In this document: piece by piece, positions 33,141 to 44,410 of the stretch
Layout: each line of letters opens with the position of its first letter
How positions within the stretch are numbered: the stretch's first letter is position 1
Assembly (NCBI GenBank): GCA_032622095.1
Contig: CP136068.1
Coordinates: forward strand, 13,993,729-14,057,728
Source: Siphonodentalium dalli
Taxonomy: Eukaryota > Mollusca > Scaphopoda > Gadilida > Siphonodentaliidae
Length of the DNA stretch: 64,000 nucleotides
Reading direction: 5' to 3'
Program-made: the position numbers and the translations under genes
The notes under the pieces: generated by a model
Seen by the model: the letters and a program-made list of their open reading frames with translations, nothing else
What the model was told of the DNA's origin: nothing
The model's database searches: none

Positions 33141-33484
33141 GCAGAATCTGCCACCAGGAGTCCTTTATCGCCTGTAAATAGAAAAGGTATGAGCTTCAGA
33201 CAGGGTCAAATAGTGGCTGATCAGAGTCCAATACAGATGTATATCATGCTCTTGTGAACGAACATCTGTTGCACATGAACACGGACCAACCTTTCCTTAA
33301 CATTTTGTGTCTGTTCTATAATAATATTCTCACGCTTGAATACATACCAGTGAAGCTGAAAATTGGCATCGTAGTACATGATATACATCTGTATTGGACT
33401 CTGATCAGCCACTATTTGACACTGTCTGAAGCTCATACCTTTTCTATTTACAGGCGATAAAGGACTCCTGGTGGCAGATTCTGC
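33141..33484. repeat. foldback with ~108-bp arms
   Basis: GCAGAATCTGCCACCAGGAG... (33141-33250) pairs almost perfectly with 33377-33484 around a ~126-base loop. A transcript would form a long hairpin. Confidence 0.9.
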
Positions 33485-33825
33485 AGGGTCTAAGTTTTAC
33501 CATGAGCATGGAACTTCATTCTAGTGGTGTCTTGAACTCTGCCGACAGTAATTCGTGACATTTCAGCCGGCTCCATTCGCCGCCAATGCACGGAGTTAGG
33601 GAAGGCCGCAGCCATGTTGGATTTTTAAATAATTTTTGTGTGTTTTTTAAAAATATTTTATTTCGGACTATTTTAGTCAATGTCAATATTATTGTGCTGG
33701 TGCAGTTGAAGAGTGTGAAATGTGTTATATTCGTCATCATTCTGCCACTGGGGACTTTTAATGGGAGCTGGATCTTCGTTGTGTACATGCGTTACACCAA
33801 CTCTATCATGATTGACTTTATGTAT

Positions 33826-34100
33826 ACAGAGTTTCGCAGTGTACCGATCTGAATATGCGCTACACCTTGCTTTGGATACAGGGTTTCGCAGTGCTCCGGT
33901 CTGAATATGTGTTTATGCATTGGCCTTTAAAAAGCATGGACTTTAATGTATAACAGAGTTTCGCGGTTCACTGAACTGAATATGAGTTTATCTCATTGCC
34001 TGGTGTACAGAGTTTCGCGGTTCGCTGATCTGAATATGCGTCGATACATTCACTTTACCATGGAGGAGCTTGCCCAGGTGTACAGAGTTTCGCGGGTGAA
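33826..34100. repeat. tandem ACAGAGTTTCGCGG repeat with alternating spacing
   Basis: The motif recurs at 33826, 33878, 33953, 34007 and 34082, with spacings 52, 75, 54 and 75. Between copies is a CTGAATATGCG block. Confidence 0.75.
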
Positions 34101-34166
34101 TTGTTCTCTGAAAGACTCAGTGCCTTGCATGATGTCAGTTCACGTTTCATACCCTCCATAAACAAC

Positions 34167-34386
34167 CTGGACTCAACCCAAATTCTTTCGGAACTTTCGG
34201 CCTCACATTCTGCGCTATTGCATGTACCAGCTCTGTCAAAATTTGTGCAGGACTACATGTTTTAAGGAACTATCTTCGTTTTATATTGATATTTATAGTC
34301 TTTTTACATGTATTACCCCATATGGGGGTGCGCCGTAAAATCATCGCCGGAATCTAAATAAACCATACCATATACCATACCATAGT
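34167..34386 (+). mobile_element. LINE 3' end with CATAC tail
   Basis: The frame LHVPALSKFVQDYMF resembles the extreme C-terminus of a LINE ORF2. A 3' UTR with CCCCATATGGGGGTGCGCC, an AATAAA and a CCATACCATATACCATACC tail follows. The element is 5'-truncated. Confidence 0.55.
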
Positions 34387-34542
34387 GGCAATCACATAAT
34401 TCATCGTCGTTAAACGCGAGAATCTTTTGAAACACATTGCGCTAAGTTATGACCTGATAACCGCATAATTAATACAAAATAATCACGACACGAAGACCCG
34501 TAATCACATACCGCGAGTGATCACATGGTAATAAAATGTAGG

Positions 34543-34875
34543 GAACTTAATGAACTTAGAATAAAATACCTGAAACCCTACTACTACCAGAGACCTAACA
34601 CTCACAAACTAGCCGCTATTTTCAACTCCCGAAATCAAAAGACAGTTAAAAATCTATCAGTTTTTATTAAGAAGATCCTAGAAATATTCAGGTCCGCCTG
34701 AGGCTTATTACCACCTGCCTGACATATTGAAACAACCGAATACCGTCCAACATTTCTATATTCTATTATTATGCCATATATAATATATACATGTACTGAA
34801 ATATATTGTATATTATACCCATATATATCTGTAATGTCTTAATTTGACGATAAGAATAAACTAATTGAATTGAAA
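34543..34875 (+). mobile_element. CR1-like LINE ORF2 C-terminus and 3' UTR
   Basis: The frame ELNELRIKYLKPYYYQRPNT to a TGA at 34699-34701 matches the end of CR1-group ORF2 proteins (short basic tail, YYxxRP motif, final FIKK). About 170 bases of AT-rich 3' UTR end with ATAAACTAATTGAATTG, a probable short tail repeat. No RT is left. Confidence 0.55.
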
Positions 34876-37077
34876 GTGACAAACACGATTGTCCCACAAA
34901 CGGACTCGTTGTCAATAATGCGAAAAGGATTTTTGGACCGTCCAAATAGCTTTTCGTAATAATTATCTGTCGTCGTTCATTATGCGAAAGGTGTCTAATA
35001 TTAATGCTTTATGTGCAATATCTGGGATAAAATACCACAAATGATTTTTTGGGCTGACCTTTTGTACAGTGCCATCCGCCTCCCCCAAGCTAACACCTGG
35101 CATTCATATTACGTGTTGTTGTATAAATCTTTAGACATGCCCGTTATTTCGTACAAGTAAAAGTTAAGTATCTAATCCCATACCATTCCGCTTTCTGTAA
35201 CTTTTTGTAAATGCCTGAAAATAAATAACAGGACATTTTGCGAGTATATGTATATCTGGAAATGAGATCCGACTGCTCGTGTATTAAACAGTGATTAACC
35301 TATACATGATTTTTGGCATCCAAAAAGCACAATGTATATTCTCGTACAATATAAAGTTCCGACACGAAATATTACACTTATTGAACATTCGGTACAGGTA
35401 TTATTTAATATATTATTCCATTTCTATAAATTGTACCAGGATTGTTGTTTATGTGAATAAATTATTTAATTTGAAATTTGTCTACGGGCAAATTTGCGCA
35501 ATTATTTCAGTTAATTCATAGCGGAGGGCGTTTTGCGCGAATAAGCCTACAATACTATCTTGATCCCAGCTATAATTAATAGATTTCACATGAATGGACC
35601 ACTCAGACTAATTGTTCTTTAGAAATATACATACTCTAACGCGAAATTAATTATTTTTTACAGAAACTAGGCGGCATGAAGTAATTCCATTAAAACGTTA
35701 TTATAACTCATTAGTCGTAGTAAAACGAGTAGGTTCAATTTGTCCAATTTCGTACATTTTATCACCGAGATTATCAGATTCGGTGTATATAATATATTGT
35801 CCCCCATTTAACCTATATTGCACCCAAATATGACACTGGGAAGTTAAAGCACGGACGGCGTTCGTTGCAGAAATATTCATATTTGTTCAAATCGCCATCA
35901 ACAGAAGGAATATTAAAATATATATAGTTTTGTTCATATGCCAAACATAATCAGTGCGTAAATAGTATATTGTCGTCAAGACGTGCGATGGTGTATGTAA
36001 ACAAGAGCCTGCTCGTGTTACAGAAGTTTTGCTTCTGTTTACATAACACAGCGCAATCCTATTGGTTAATCACACACAAATGATATAAACGCTCTGTGTT
36101 ATTTTCATATCAGGAAAACAGTAACAAATACCGCTCTTTATGTTTACCATATCCGGATCTAAACAAAAGCCAGGTTCTGTAACGTTTTTTGTGTTTGTTT
36201 GCACAACAAAGGAAAAACATTTGACAATTTAAACTTACGTCGAATTATATACCGATAGCAGTCAACAGCGCAAATAACATTTTTGAATTTTATCCCGAGT
36301 CTAGGTTGTTGCGTGTCACTGTGGACTAATTCGGGAGATATTACATAGACGAGACACTGGTATATTTTAGTGCGTTTCTATATAGAATGCAGGCATTTCT
36401 TGGCAAATAAGCCAAACTTAAAGATGCAATGTCAAATTTGACACTATTAAACAATCCTCTGTTTTCTCTTTTCCGTTTTCCATATCACAAACACAAATTA
36501 AACCGGACACAAGATCCCATGGATGTGTTGTTTTGATAGCCATATGCCGACTTTCGAAACATGACATTTTAACACGTATGGATTTATTTGTCAGCCTGGA
36601 AAAAATCAGTGATGGTCTCTTATAAAGAGCGTCCAATCTTTACCGACCAAATGTGTTGGGTTATAAAGAGCGTTCTCATTTAGAATCTTTTGTACTTATT
36701 TTTTGTGTAAAACGTATATCTTACTCGTATTTAAATTCGCCCAGTACTATATTTCACACACTCATCGGTGTGCGAAATTAAAACTGAGCGAAATATAGTA
36801 CAGCTCCTGAGTTTATAGCGAAACACAGGGGAAAGCAGATGTATATGTTGATGAGTTACATACGTTACGGAAGGCTGGACTAAATATAGACAACTAGATC
36901 TGTTTTATACGACTATATATTACATGCGGGTGACCAACATAAAAAATCATTACTCATAATTATGCAAATCAACAAATGATGGTAACATCGACGGTGTTGA
37001 AATAATTGTAAGAAATATACATGTGCCAGGCCGAATGTGTACGAAAGTACGCCTCATCAACGCTGTATGCAGAGACA
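34876..37077. other. no gene seen
   Basis: The sequence is AT-rich. Two copies of TTATAAAGAGCG (36619, 36662) relate it to the GACGCTCTTTAT block of the 122-bp array. No coding features are visible. Confidence 0.5.
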
Positions 37078-37100
37078 CCTTATCTTATCTTATCTTATAT
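37078..37100. repeat. CTTAT microsatellite
   Basis: Four tandem copies of TTATC occur between CACC and ATATTG. Confidence 0.9.
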
Positions 37101-37230
37101 TGTACTGTTGTTGTTGTTTATTTCACCCAATGTCACAATTAAGTGGCGAATACAGAGTATTAAATAATTAACATATATACATATATTTACAAAAGTTGTC
37201 TGGCTTGCCATTTTCATATGGCAGAGGTGC

Positions 37231-37256
37231 ATCTTCATCGTCGTCGTCGTCGTCGG

Positions 37257-37290
<34 letters not shown>

Positions 37291-37295
37291 TCGTT

Positions 37296-37326
<31 letters not shown>

Positions 37327-38083
37327 TCATCATCACCACCACCATCACCATTATCATCATCATCGTCACCATCATCATCATAATGATCATCATCATCATC
37401 ATCATAATCGTCATCATAATCATCATCATCATCATAATCATCATAATCATCATCATCATCACCATTATCATCATCATCGTCACCATCATCATCATCCTCA
37501 TAATCATCATCATCATCGTCGTCGTCGTTTCATCCTCATATTCATCATCATCATCATCGTCGTCGTCATCGTCGTAGTCGTCTTCATCATCATCATCATC
37601 ATCATCACCATCATCGTCTGCATCGTCGTCGTCATAGTCGCCACAATCACCACCATCATCATCATTATCATTACAATCATCATAACATCATCGTCATAAT
37701 CATCGCCATCAACATCGTTATCATGATAATCAAAATCTTCATCATCGTCGTCGCCGTCGTCGTCATCATCGTCATTGTCATCATTGTCGTCGTCGTCATC
37801 GCTGTCATCATCTCAAGCATATATATCATCATCATAATCATCGTCCCCATCATCATCATCATCATCATCATCACCATCATCGTGATTATCGCCGTCAGAC
37901 ATCATCGCCATACTAATCATCTTCACCACCACTGTCATTTTCGTCATCATTATCAACATCATCGTCGGTTTCGTTATAATCATCGGCAGCATCACAATCA
38001 ACATCAACATCAACATCATCATCATCATCATCATCATCATCGCCATTCGAAACAGTATCATCATTACCACCACCACCACAGTT
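37231..38083. repeat. ~850-bp TCA/TCG trinucleotide array
   Basis: The array is almost uninterrupted (TCG)n turning into (TCA)n with interspersions of ACC and ATA. Every frame is open for long stretches (poly-Ser, His, Ile, Arg, Asp, Met), which is a composition artefact. It adjoins the 3' end of the LINE fragment at 38193-39062. Confidence 0.96.
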
Positions 38084-38192
38084 ATTGTCATACTCCATAT
38101 ATATCGCATTTTCGCTATTTCTGTCGTAATATATATGTCATCACCGTAATCATGGTAAGCAGATGTTGTTATAAATTGCCGCTGTCAATTAG

Positions 38193-39062
38193 TTAATTCC
38201 TATTAATAATCTTACAACCCAACTTCACAAAGATTGCAAATTGCTTTAGAACATTCGGGTCAGCACTCGTGAGTAATTTCACTAATTTAGTTTCAGTTGG
38301 TTCCGTATGGTAAGTTTTGGGCAAATATTTTCGTCTTAAATGTGTGAATTCCGTGCATTCTAGTGCAAAGTGTAATTCGTCGCCTATCGCCGTCTTGCAT
38401 TGCTGGCAGATATTTGTATTCTTATTTTTCTTGTTTTCTTTTTGGCTTTACCCCACCTTACCCTTTCAATCTGCAGTCTATGATTAGCAGTGCGTATCTT
38501 AACAATATATGTCATCAAACTGTTTGTCGTAATAGCCATATATGCTTCCATTCCGAAATTCTTTTTAAACAACCCATAGAACTTTCCGCGATCTGATGAC
38601 TCAATCGTGTTCTTCCATTGTTCAACAAATTTTGTTCTACGAACTTCCATGAATATATTCAACTCTAGTTTACTTAAAGAGTGTTGCGAGTCCCAAATGG
38701 ACCCCCACCCTAGACAGGACAGCGTACTTCTGACACATGTGATCCATTTGATCGTCTTACCGTTCAAATAGGAACGTTGTTCGATGAAATAGAGAAGTTT
38801 ATATAACTTTTGCGCTAATATTGAGCAATCACCTTTCACTAATCGCGACCAAAACCCAAGCATTCTCTTTTTCGCTGAAATCGACAAGGGGTACCTTCCA
38901 GTTTCCCCGTAAACCATATAGTTTGGTGTACTCAACTTCATGTGTAAGACATATTTCATAACTTTAAATGAACCCCTTCTATGCATTCGAAATTCTCGAA
39001 CCCCCAAACTTCGCTACCATACAAAAGTATTGGTTCAATTGTACTATCAAAAAGTCGAAAAT
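38193..39062 (-). pseudogene. LINE ORF2 C-terminal fragment, frameshifted
   Basis: Three frame segments together read as the end of a non-LTR ORF2. First is ILLYGSEVWGFENFECIE (38990-39062), the segment after the RT thumb. Then comes a ~190-codon piece starting VLHMKLSTPNYMVYGETGRY (from about 38965 down to 38405). Last is a zinc site CQQCKTAIGDELHFALEC with a tail ending INRN before TAA at 38193-38195. Frame changes at about 38970 and 38405 show decay. The 5' end breaks sharply at about 39062. The 3' UTR (38192-38084) runs straight into GATGATGAT, the complement of the microsatellite, so that may be the element's own tail. Confidence 0.78.
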
Positions 39063-39339
39063 ACCTCCTATGTCAGGAGAACCGCCGATGGCCCGACGTT
39101 TATATACACACACGGCTGTATATAGACTTTGTGTTAGTATTGTTATTCTATATGGAGGGGTATTTTTAGTAGGACCTGTTCGTACTTTTACATATATACA
39201 TACCTGGAGGAGTAATTTTACCACGCTTGCGAACCAGACTGGGACTCAACTCGACAGGCCTGAAATTTTTATGTCTATACTTATACATACCCTGTTGGGC
39301 AGGTAACTCTATCTACATATTTACAACGTACTGGAAGCT

Positions 39340-39695
39340 TACGCCCCGAAAGGAGGAATTTATACAGGAATTTTGCCATTCACCTGTGGATCGTTGCCCA
39401 CAGTAGGGTTCTTTAACGTGCACACATGGTTGTACACGGGACAGCCATTAACGTCCCCACCCGATGGGACGGCGTGATCAAAACAGTGTCATCCCTGTAC
39501 ATAACACTGGGCGGGAGAGGATTACCGCTCAATGACACCTCGGCGAGGCATACACGGTACTTTATATAGGCACGATCAAAGCTCCCGACTTTTGGAATTG
39601 TCGAGGATCGATATGAATAGATCCGGGGTCCAAGCGAAACCTCTGGCCAGCAGTCGAACACGCTAACCGCTCGGCCATCACACTCCCACCATGAC
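39340..39695 (-). mobile_element. tRNA-derived SINE
   Basis: The minus-strand 5' part has a class II tRNA-like A box TGGCCGAGCGGTTAG (39665-39680) and a degenerate B box GGTTTCGCTTGGACC (39627-39641), as in Ser/Leu tRNA heads. The body contains TAACGTGCACACATGG and ACGGGACAGCC blocks reminiscent of widely shared SINE bodies. The 3' limit near 39340 is approximate. It is not a functional tRNA. Confidence 0.68.
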
Positions 39696-40739
39696 CAAAC
39701 AGACTGAATTATTTATGCCAACACAACCCTCTGCCAAGTGTTGACTTTTTCTGAAGTCAGCTGCTTAGTATGTGGCTGTGGTTTTACTTCTTTCGAGTTT
39801 ATTCCAACTATTTCAATTGAGTATCACTGAGAATAAATATTTGGAGCATATAAACACACATCTTGACAACAGATTGATGATGCAGTCATGTTTTACATGC
39901 ACGGTGTGAATCCGTCGTTATTGTGTTTAATATACACAAGTATTTTCAGAACGATTAAGAACTGAAATCGTCACCAGATCCAAAATATTTAGGAAAACAT
40001 TGTTGTCAGTTTTGAATTCACGCAGCTATGTGTGCGAATTCAAAGTGCGCGAATTCAAAACCGAGCGAAATAGGATTGACTGTCGTTCAATTCCATATAT
40101 TATGTAGCCCACTTCAGCCAATAACATAACCATTTTGACTATATGCCTTCATAAAATAACTTCATGATATCGCAAAGGGATATAATACGCAGATTGTATC
40201 TGGGGATGGTTGGGTTTTGTCATCGTTCTTTATTATCCGAGTCGATACAACACGCGGTCACGATCCCATACACGGAGAAAACATTAGTACATAAAACTTG
40301 ATCATGTATGAAAAAAAACACTGCCATGTCATATATTCTCACATAATCGGTAGATCAAATCCAATACATTATTACCTCTCTAATATACGTGCAGATGTTA
40401 CAAAAAATATCGTCAAATATGCTCCAGATTGGCGCTCGATGGGTTCAAATTTTTTTTTTATAATTATATATAGGATGCCCCTATGGGAAAGGGACATCCC
40501 TCCTGCACCATCACACGCACCGCGGTCGGAGCTTTTCAACTCGGTCCCATACCCCTCAAGTTGTGATGATTTGGAGTTTGGGATGATTCCCGGGAAGATT
40601 TGGTAGGACAGTATGCCCTCCCCTACAACCCGCTTGTTTGATGCTGTGTTGTTGCTGAAGAGCGTTGTGAACTTTCATGTCCCCGCAGCAGGAAGTGATC
40701 TAGGCCTTGGTTTTTTTCTTTTTTGCTCTCTTTTTTTTC
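39696..40739. other. no gene seen
   Basis: AT-rich sequence runs to about 40480, then a GC-richer block (40480-40700) that may be the 3' continuation of the ORF1-like pseudogene on the minus strand. It has no conserved protein motif. Confidence 0.4.
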
Positions 40740-41670
40740 CTATCGGTTGATGTTGTTGTTGTTGCTGCTGATTCCGCTAACTCTTTTTTTTTCTCTTTCT
40801 GCTTTTAATTTCGCTATCATTTTATCTGCCGCCGCCAGTGTTCTTTCGAGCTTCTCATCTTTTCCCCGTTCTCTTTCCTGTTCTCTAACTTCAGCCTCCG
40901 ACATGATGGAAGTGGTGGATTTGCTGTTGATGTTGCTGTTGTCGTTACTGGTGGTGGAGATGGAGGACACCGGTATGTGTTGGTACTCCGGTGTCGCAGG
41001 TGTGAATGTGTCCATCTCTACCTCGAAGTCAGCGGCAGGAGCGTCGGGGATGATATCCGCGTTCCTGTTTCCGTTGGCCTCGGTGACGATAGCAGAGGCA
41101 ACCGGGGTGACATCGGCGTCTCTGTATCTGGTGGTGGTATCGTCGGGTTGAGGCCGGGTGGGGGGGAGCTGGGTGTCTCTCAGCTCTCCCATGTTTCCAC
41201 TTGGCCTTCCTGTCTGCATCTCTTCTTTTGCGGGAGGGGGTCTTCTTGCTTTTCCGCCTCCTTTTCTTTGCGCCTTCGTCCACAGGTAGCTGGTGGTCTC
41301 CAGCTACCGGATTACAGCCGGCAGAGGGTCCTGATGAGGACAGTGTCGGTTTAACCCGGTACGTCAAAAGCAGATCAACCTGGCTGCCTGACCGGTGTAG
41401 ATTCCATGTCAGGCAGTGGTCCAAGTTGAGCGAGCTCAGCACAAGCTTGACTTCAGCGGGGATTATTGATGAATCCATTGTCCAGCTGAAGTCATGAGTG
41501 AGATAGGTTATAATGCGTCCGTCCTCTCTGGCTGTCGAGAGATCTAATGAATACCTGAATGTTAATATTCGAACCCGCCTATTAAAAATGCTGGCTACGC
41601 CCATTGTTCCATTCATCAGCGCGGCTCCATTCATGAAAGGGTAATGTTGCACCAGCTCAGCTCCAGTCAT
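40740..41670 (-). pseudogene. LINE ORF1-like pseudogene
   Basis: The N-terminal part (about 41670 to 41195) has a folded-looking segment (IPAEVKLVLSSLNLDHCLTW) and then a basic KKTPSRKRRDADRKAKWKHG patch. That patch is of the kind preceding the RT in several invertebrate non-LTR elements. At about 41190-41215 the sense moves one frame. The second part (GELRDTQLPPTRPQPDDTTT) is disordered and ends in a charged coiled-coil-like run (EAEVREQERERGKDEKLERT). RNA binding and multimerisation are inferred by analogy. The family is uncertain. Confidence 0.45.
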
Positions 41671-41979
41671 GAAAGGGTTAACAATTTGTAAGTGTCACAG
41701 ATGTCTCCATCCAAAATAACCCACAGAACATGTCACTGGAGGCACTTGCTTTGATATTACAGTTATCGATCTTGATGCAGGTTATAATACTCAAACCTGA
41801 CACACCCTAAATTCACAAATTATATTTAACTAGTACAAATACATTGGACAGTGCCAAATCCACTAAATCCCAGTTCTTGTGGAAAATATGGGATCGTGAA
41901 TACCGAGGTACATCCACATGACGCGTTTAAGAAAAGTGCAGCTGATAAAGAATCTCAAGATAGAACTCGTTTTGCAACA

Positions 41980-42135
41980 TTATTTTCCAACAATTTATTA
42001 GTGGAGAATTTGTAATTTTTAGACTAACATTTGTATATTTCCCTACTTTCGGTAAAAAATTTGGACTGAAATTGCTATCAGTTGGAAATTATTCAACCTT
42101 ATGGGGTGTGAGGTTTCAAAACTTCCAACAATTTA
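41980..42135. repeat. dispersed GGTAAAAAATTTGGACTGAA repeat
   Basis: It resembles 21770-21870 and 17690-17720, including the following CAGTTGGAAATT and AACCTTATGGGGTGTGAGGTT blocks. Confidence 0.65.
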
Positions 42136-42254
42136 AAGCTTGATGCCAGTCTGAATCGGTGTTCGCCCTGCCGTTAGCAAATTTAGCAAATTGCGAACAA
42201 AAATACGAAGTGGTTAAAATAAATATGCTTGTGGCTAAAAAATATGGCTACAAA

Positions 42255-43040
42255 CATTTTCTGACTTAATGTCTTATTTTGTATAACTCGGAGTTTATTG
42301 AGTGTGGATTTGGGAAGGTCGGCTATTATGATGGCCCCATATTCCATGATAGGTCGTATAAATTGCTTATAAAGTTTAATCAGGGTTTCTGGATTGAGTC
42401 CCCATGAGGTGCCCCTGAGCATCCTTAATAGCCCAATTCTTTGGTAGGCCCTGGTCGAAATGTTTTTAATGTGGGGGGGGGGGGTGAAAAGATAGTCTGT
42501 GGTCGAGAGTTATGCCCAGTAGAGTTGCTTCCTGGATGTGTTCGAAAGTTTCCCCAAAGATGGATAAATTTAGTTTGCATTTGGTATGTTTTCTACTAAA
42601 TACGATTAACTGAGTTTTTTTGGCGTTAAGTTTGATGCGCCATTTGGAACACCATACTTCCAGGTCATTAAGTTGTTTTTTGTAGTCTTAATTCCAACAT
42701 TTTGGGGTTCCCCGGTGGTCCAGAGGCCCAAATCGTCGGTAAATTGTGATATTTGTATGTTATGAAGTGGATTGTGGGGGATGTCGTTGACGTATATTAG
42801 AAAAAGTACTTAGGACCGACCCTTGGGGCGTACCGGCCTTAAGATCTACACTGTCTGAGATTTCTTCGCCCATCCTTACCTTGATAGATCTTTGCATGAG
42901 AAATGAGGAGATGAGTCGTAACATTTTAGTGGGGATGTCGGTGGTTGTTTTTAGTTTGTAGCGACGGCCGTGGTGCCACACTGAGTCGAAGGCCTTCTCT
43001 ACATCCAAGAAGATGGGTTGGTCTCCGTGTTTTGATGAGA
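42255..43040 (-). pseudogene. Jockey-like LINE reverse transcriptase, internally deleted
   Basis: RT palm motifs are visible in order: FLDVEKAFDSVWH (first catalytic Asp), the fingers/palm run to GTPQGSVLS, then in a shifted frame LFLIYVNDIP and QFTDDLGLW (FTDD in place of FADD). Further down is RGTSWGLNPETLIKLYKQF with IRPIMEYGA, the segment after the RT. Frame changes fall at about 42790 and 42660-42480, and a G12 run sits at 42473-42484. The endonuclease and the RT N-terminus are missing. The C-terminus breaks off at about 42255 into unrelated repeat. The same group is represented at 63292-64000. Confidence 0.8.
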
Positions 43041-44054
43041 TAAGTCGTTTTGCATCAAATTCTGTGCCGATGCTTTGGGTTATCTGGTCCTCTGAAATGT
43101 CGGGGTGGACTCCACAGATGACCACAAACAAGTTTTCGTTATTTTGTTGAGTTTGACCTTTGGTTGGTCTAAAATTAACATTTGCCTCTTTAAGGGCTCG
43201 AATTTCATTATGGGCCTGTGTTAGGAGATATAATCTAGTTGCTTCATTAGACGGATAAACTAGCATATTTTGACGTGTAGTGGTTTGTATTTCCACAGGG
43301 TATTTTGACCCTAGTATGCCGTGCAGTGCCCAGGGATTGTTTAGCATTTCACGTGTTGGGTTCTCAACGAATAGAGTTGCCGGTCTTTTATTGTTGTTGT
43401 TGTTGTTGTTGTTGTTTTGCGCATTGTTAGTTACGTTAATTTTAGCTGTTTGATTTTGAGGTAAGGTCGGGTGAAGGGTCGGATGGGATGTGTTGATCTG
43501 TTTCCGTTTGTTTTCCCTGTGTGTTGATGATGACGAGCCTGAAGGGCTGGGTGTTTCCCTATTGCGTTTCTTCTTATTTGTGACTATTTCAAACCCTTAA
43601 TCATCAGATTGCATGTCTGGGTCTTTAATGGGAATGATTAGGTCATCTGTGATAGAGAATCTTGCGATTCCCGTCATTTCAGGATCGTCGTGTCTATGGT
43701 GATGGTTGGTTTGAGCTTGTTTGCGGCTGGTGTAGTTACTGAAGTGGGTGGTTTGGGTGGTGATTTGATTAGATTCTTTTTGGCTTTGCTTGTTTTTGTG
43801 GATTTGAGTTTTTTCTTTTGTTCCTGTGGTCGTGTGGTTTCGGATGATTGTGAGTTGCGTGTTAATTCGACTAACTGTTGTGTTAAGGTGTTAACTCGTT
43901 CGTTTGCTTCTTTGGTTTCTTGCCTTTGTTGTTTAAGTTCTTGTTCAAGTTTGAGTGTGTTCTCCTTACTTTCTTGCATTTGTTGTTCGAGTTTTAATCC
44001 AAGTTTGAGTGAGTTCTCTTTATGTTCAGCTCGGAGTTGTGATATATCGGTCAA
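43041..44054 (-). pseudogene. Jockey-like LINE ORF1 (coiled coil plus PRE_C2HC-like domain)
   Basis: The N-terminus (44054 to 43674) is a ~95-residue coiled coil rich in E, K and Q (LKLEQELKQQRQETKEANER). A frame change at 43675 continues as MTGIARFSITDDLIIPI. Another joins EIVTNKKKRNRETPSPS, and a poly-Asn run is encoded by a GTT microsatellite (43391-43417). The last part (frame from 43347) contains LFVVICGVHPDISEDQITQS, like the PRE_C2HC domain of Jockey-group ORF1/Gag proteins. The usual CCHC knuckles are lost because this frame runs directly into the RT at about 43010. Confidence 0.7.
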
Positions 44055-44410
44055 CTTTGAGATGACCTTGGCTAGTGAGTCTTTGGATTACAATGTGGGA
44101 TTCATGATTGATTGAAATAAGTGTCTGAGTGTGTGAAAATGTGAAGACGATGGAAAAGTTCCGAAAAACTGGGAAAGAATTGAGAAAAATGGGAAAAATG
44201 GAAAAATACTGGGTAAGAGTAGAAATAAAGTGAAAAGGTACTAATAAATTGCAAAAGAATTGAAAAGATTACGAAAAAGAGTGAGAAATTGTGAAAAAAT
44301 TGAAAATTTTGCTAAATAGTGTGAAAAATTTGAAAAAGTGGAAAATTTGTCGAAATTCGGTGTGGTCAGACTTCTTCTCCTCAAGCACAAGCTGACTCTT
44401 TATACGCCGG
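44055..44410 (-). promoter_or_regulatory. purine-biased 5' UTR of the Jockey-like LINE
   Basis: 44130-44352 on the plus strand is made of degenerate TGTGAAAAATTGAAAA-like units and is nearly free of C. On the LINE sense strand it is a long pyrimidine tract. Its position before ORF1 suggests an internal promoter/5' UTR. The element's 5' edge is probably near 44410. Confidence 0.45.

Noticed and set aside
37196-38196. Long open frames on both strands (poly-Ser, poly-His, poly-Met, poly-Asp)
   Set aside because: They are translations of a trinucleotide microsatellite; all frames are open for the same reason.
39627-39695. Functional tRNA gene
   Set aside because: The B box is degenerate, no complete cloverleaf was found, and a SINE body follows.
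40723-41151. Plus-strand hydrophobic 142-codon frame
   Set aside because: It is antisense to the ORF1-like pseudogene. The hydrophobicity reflects antisense reading of charged codons.
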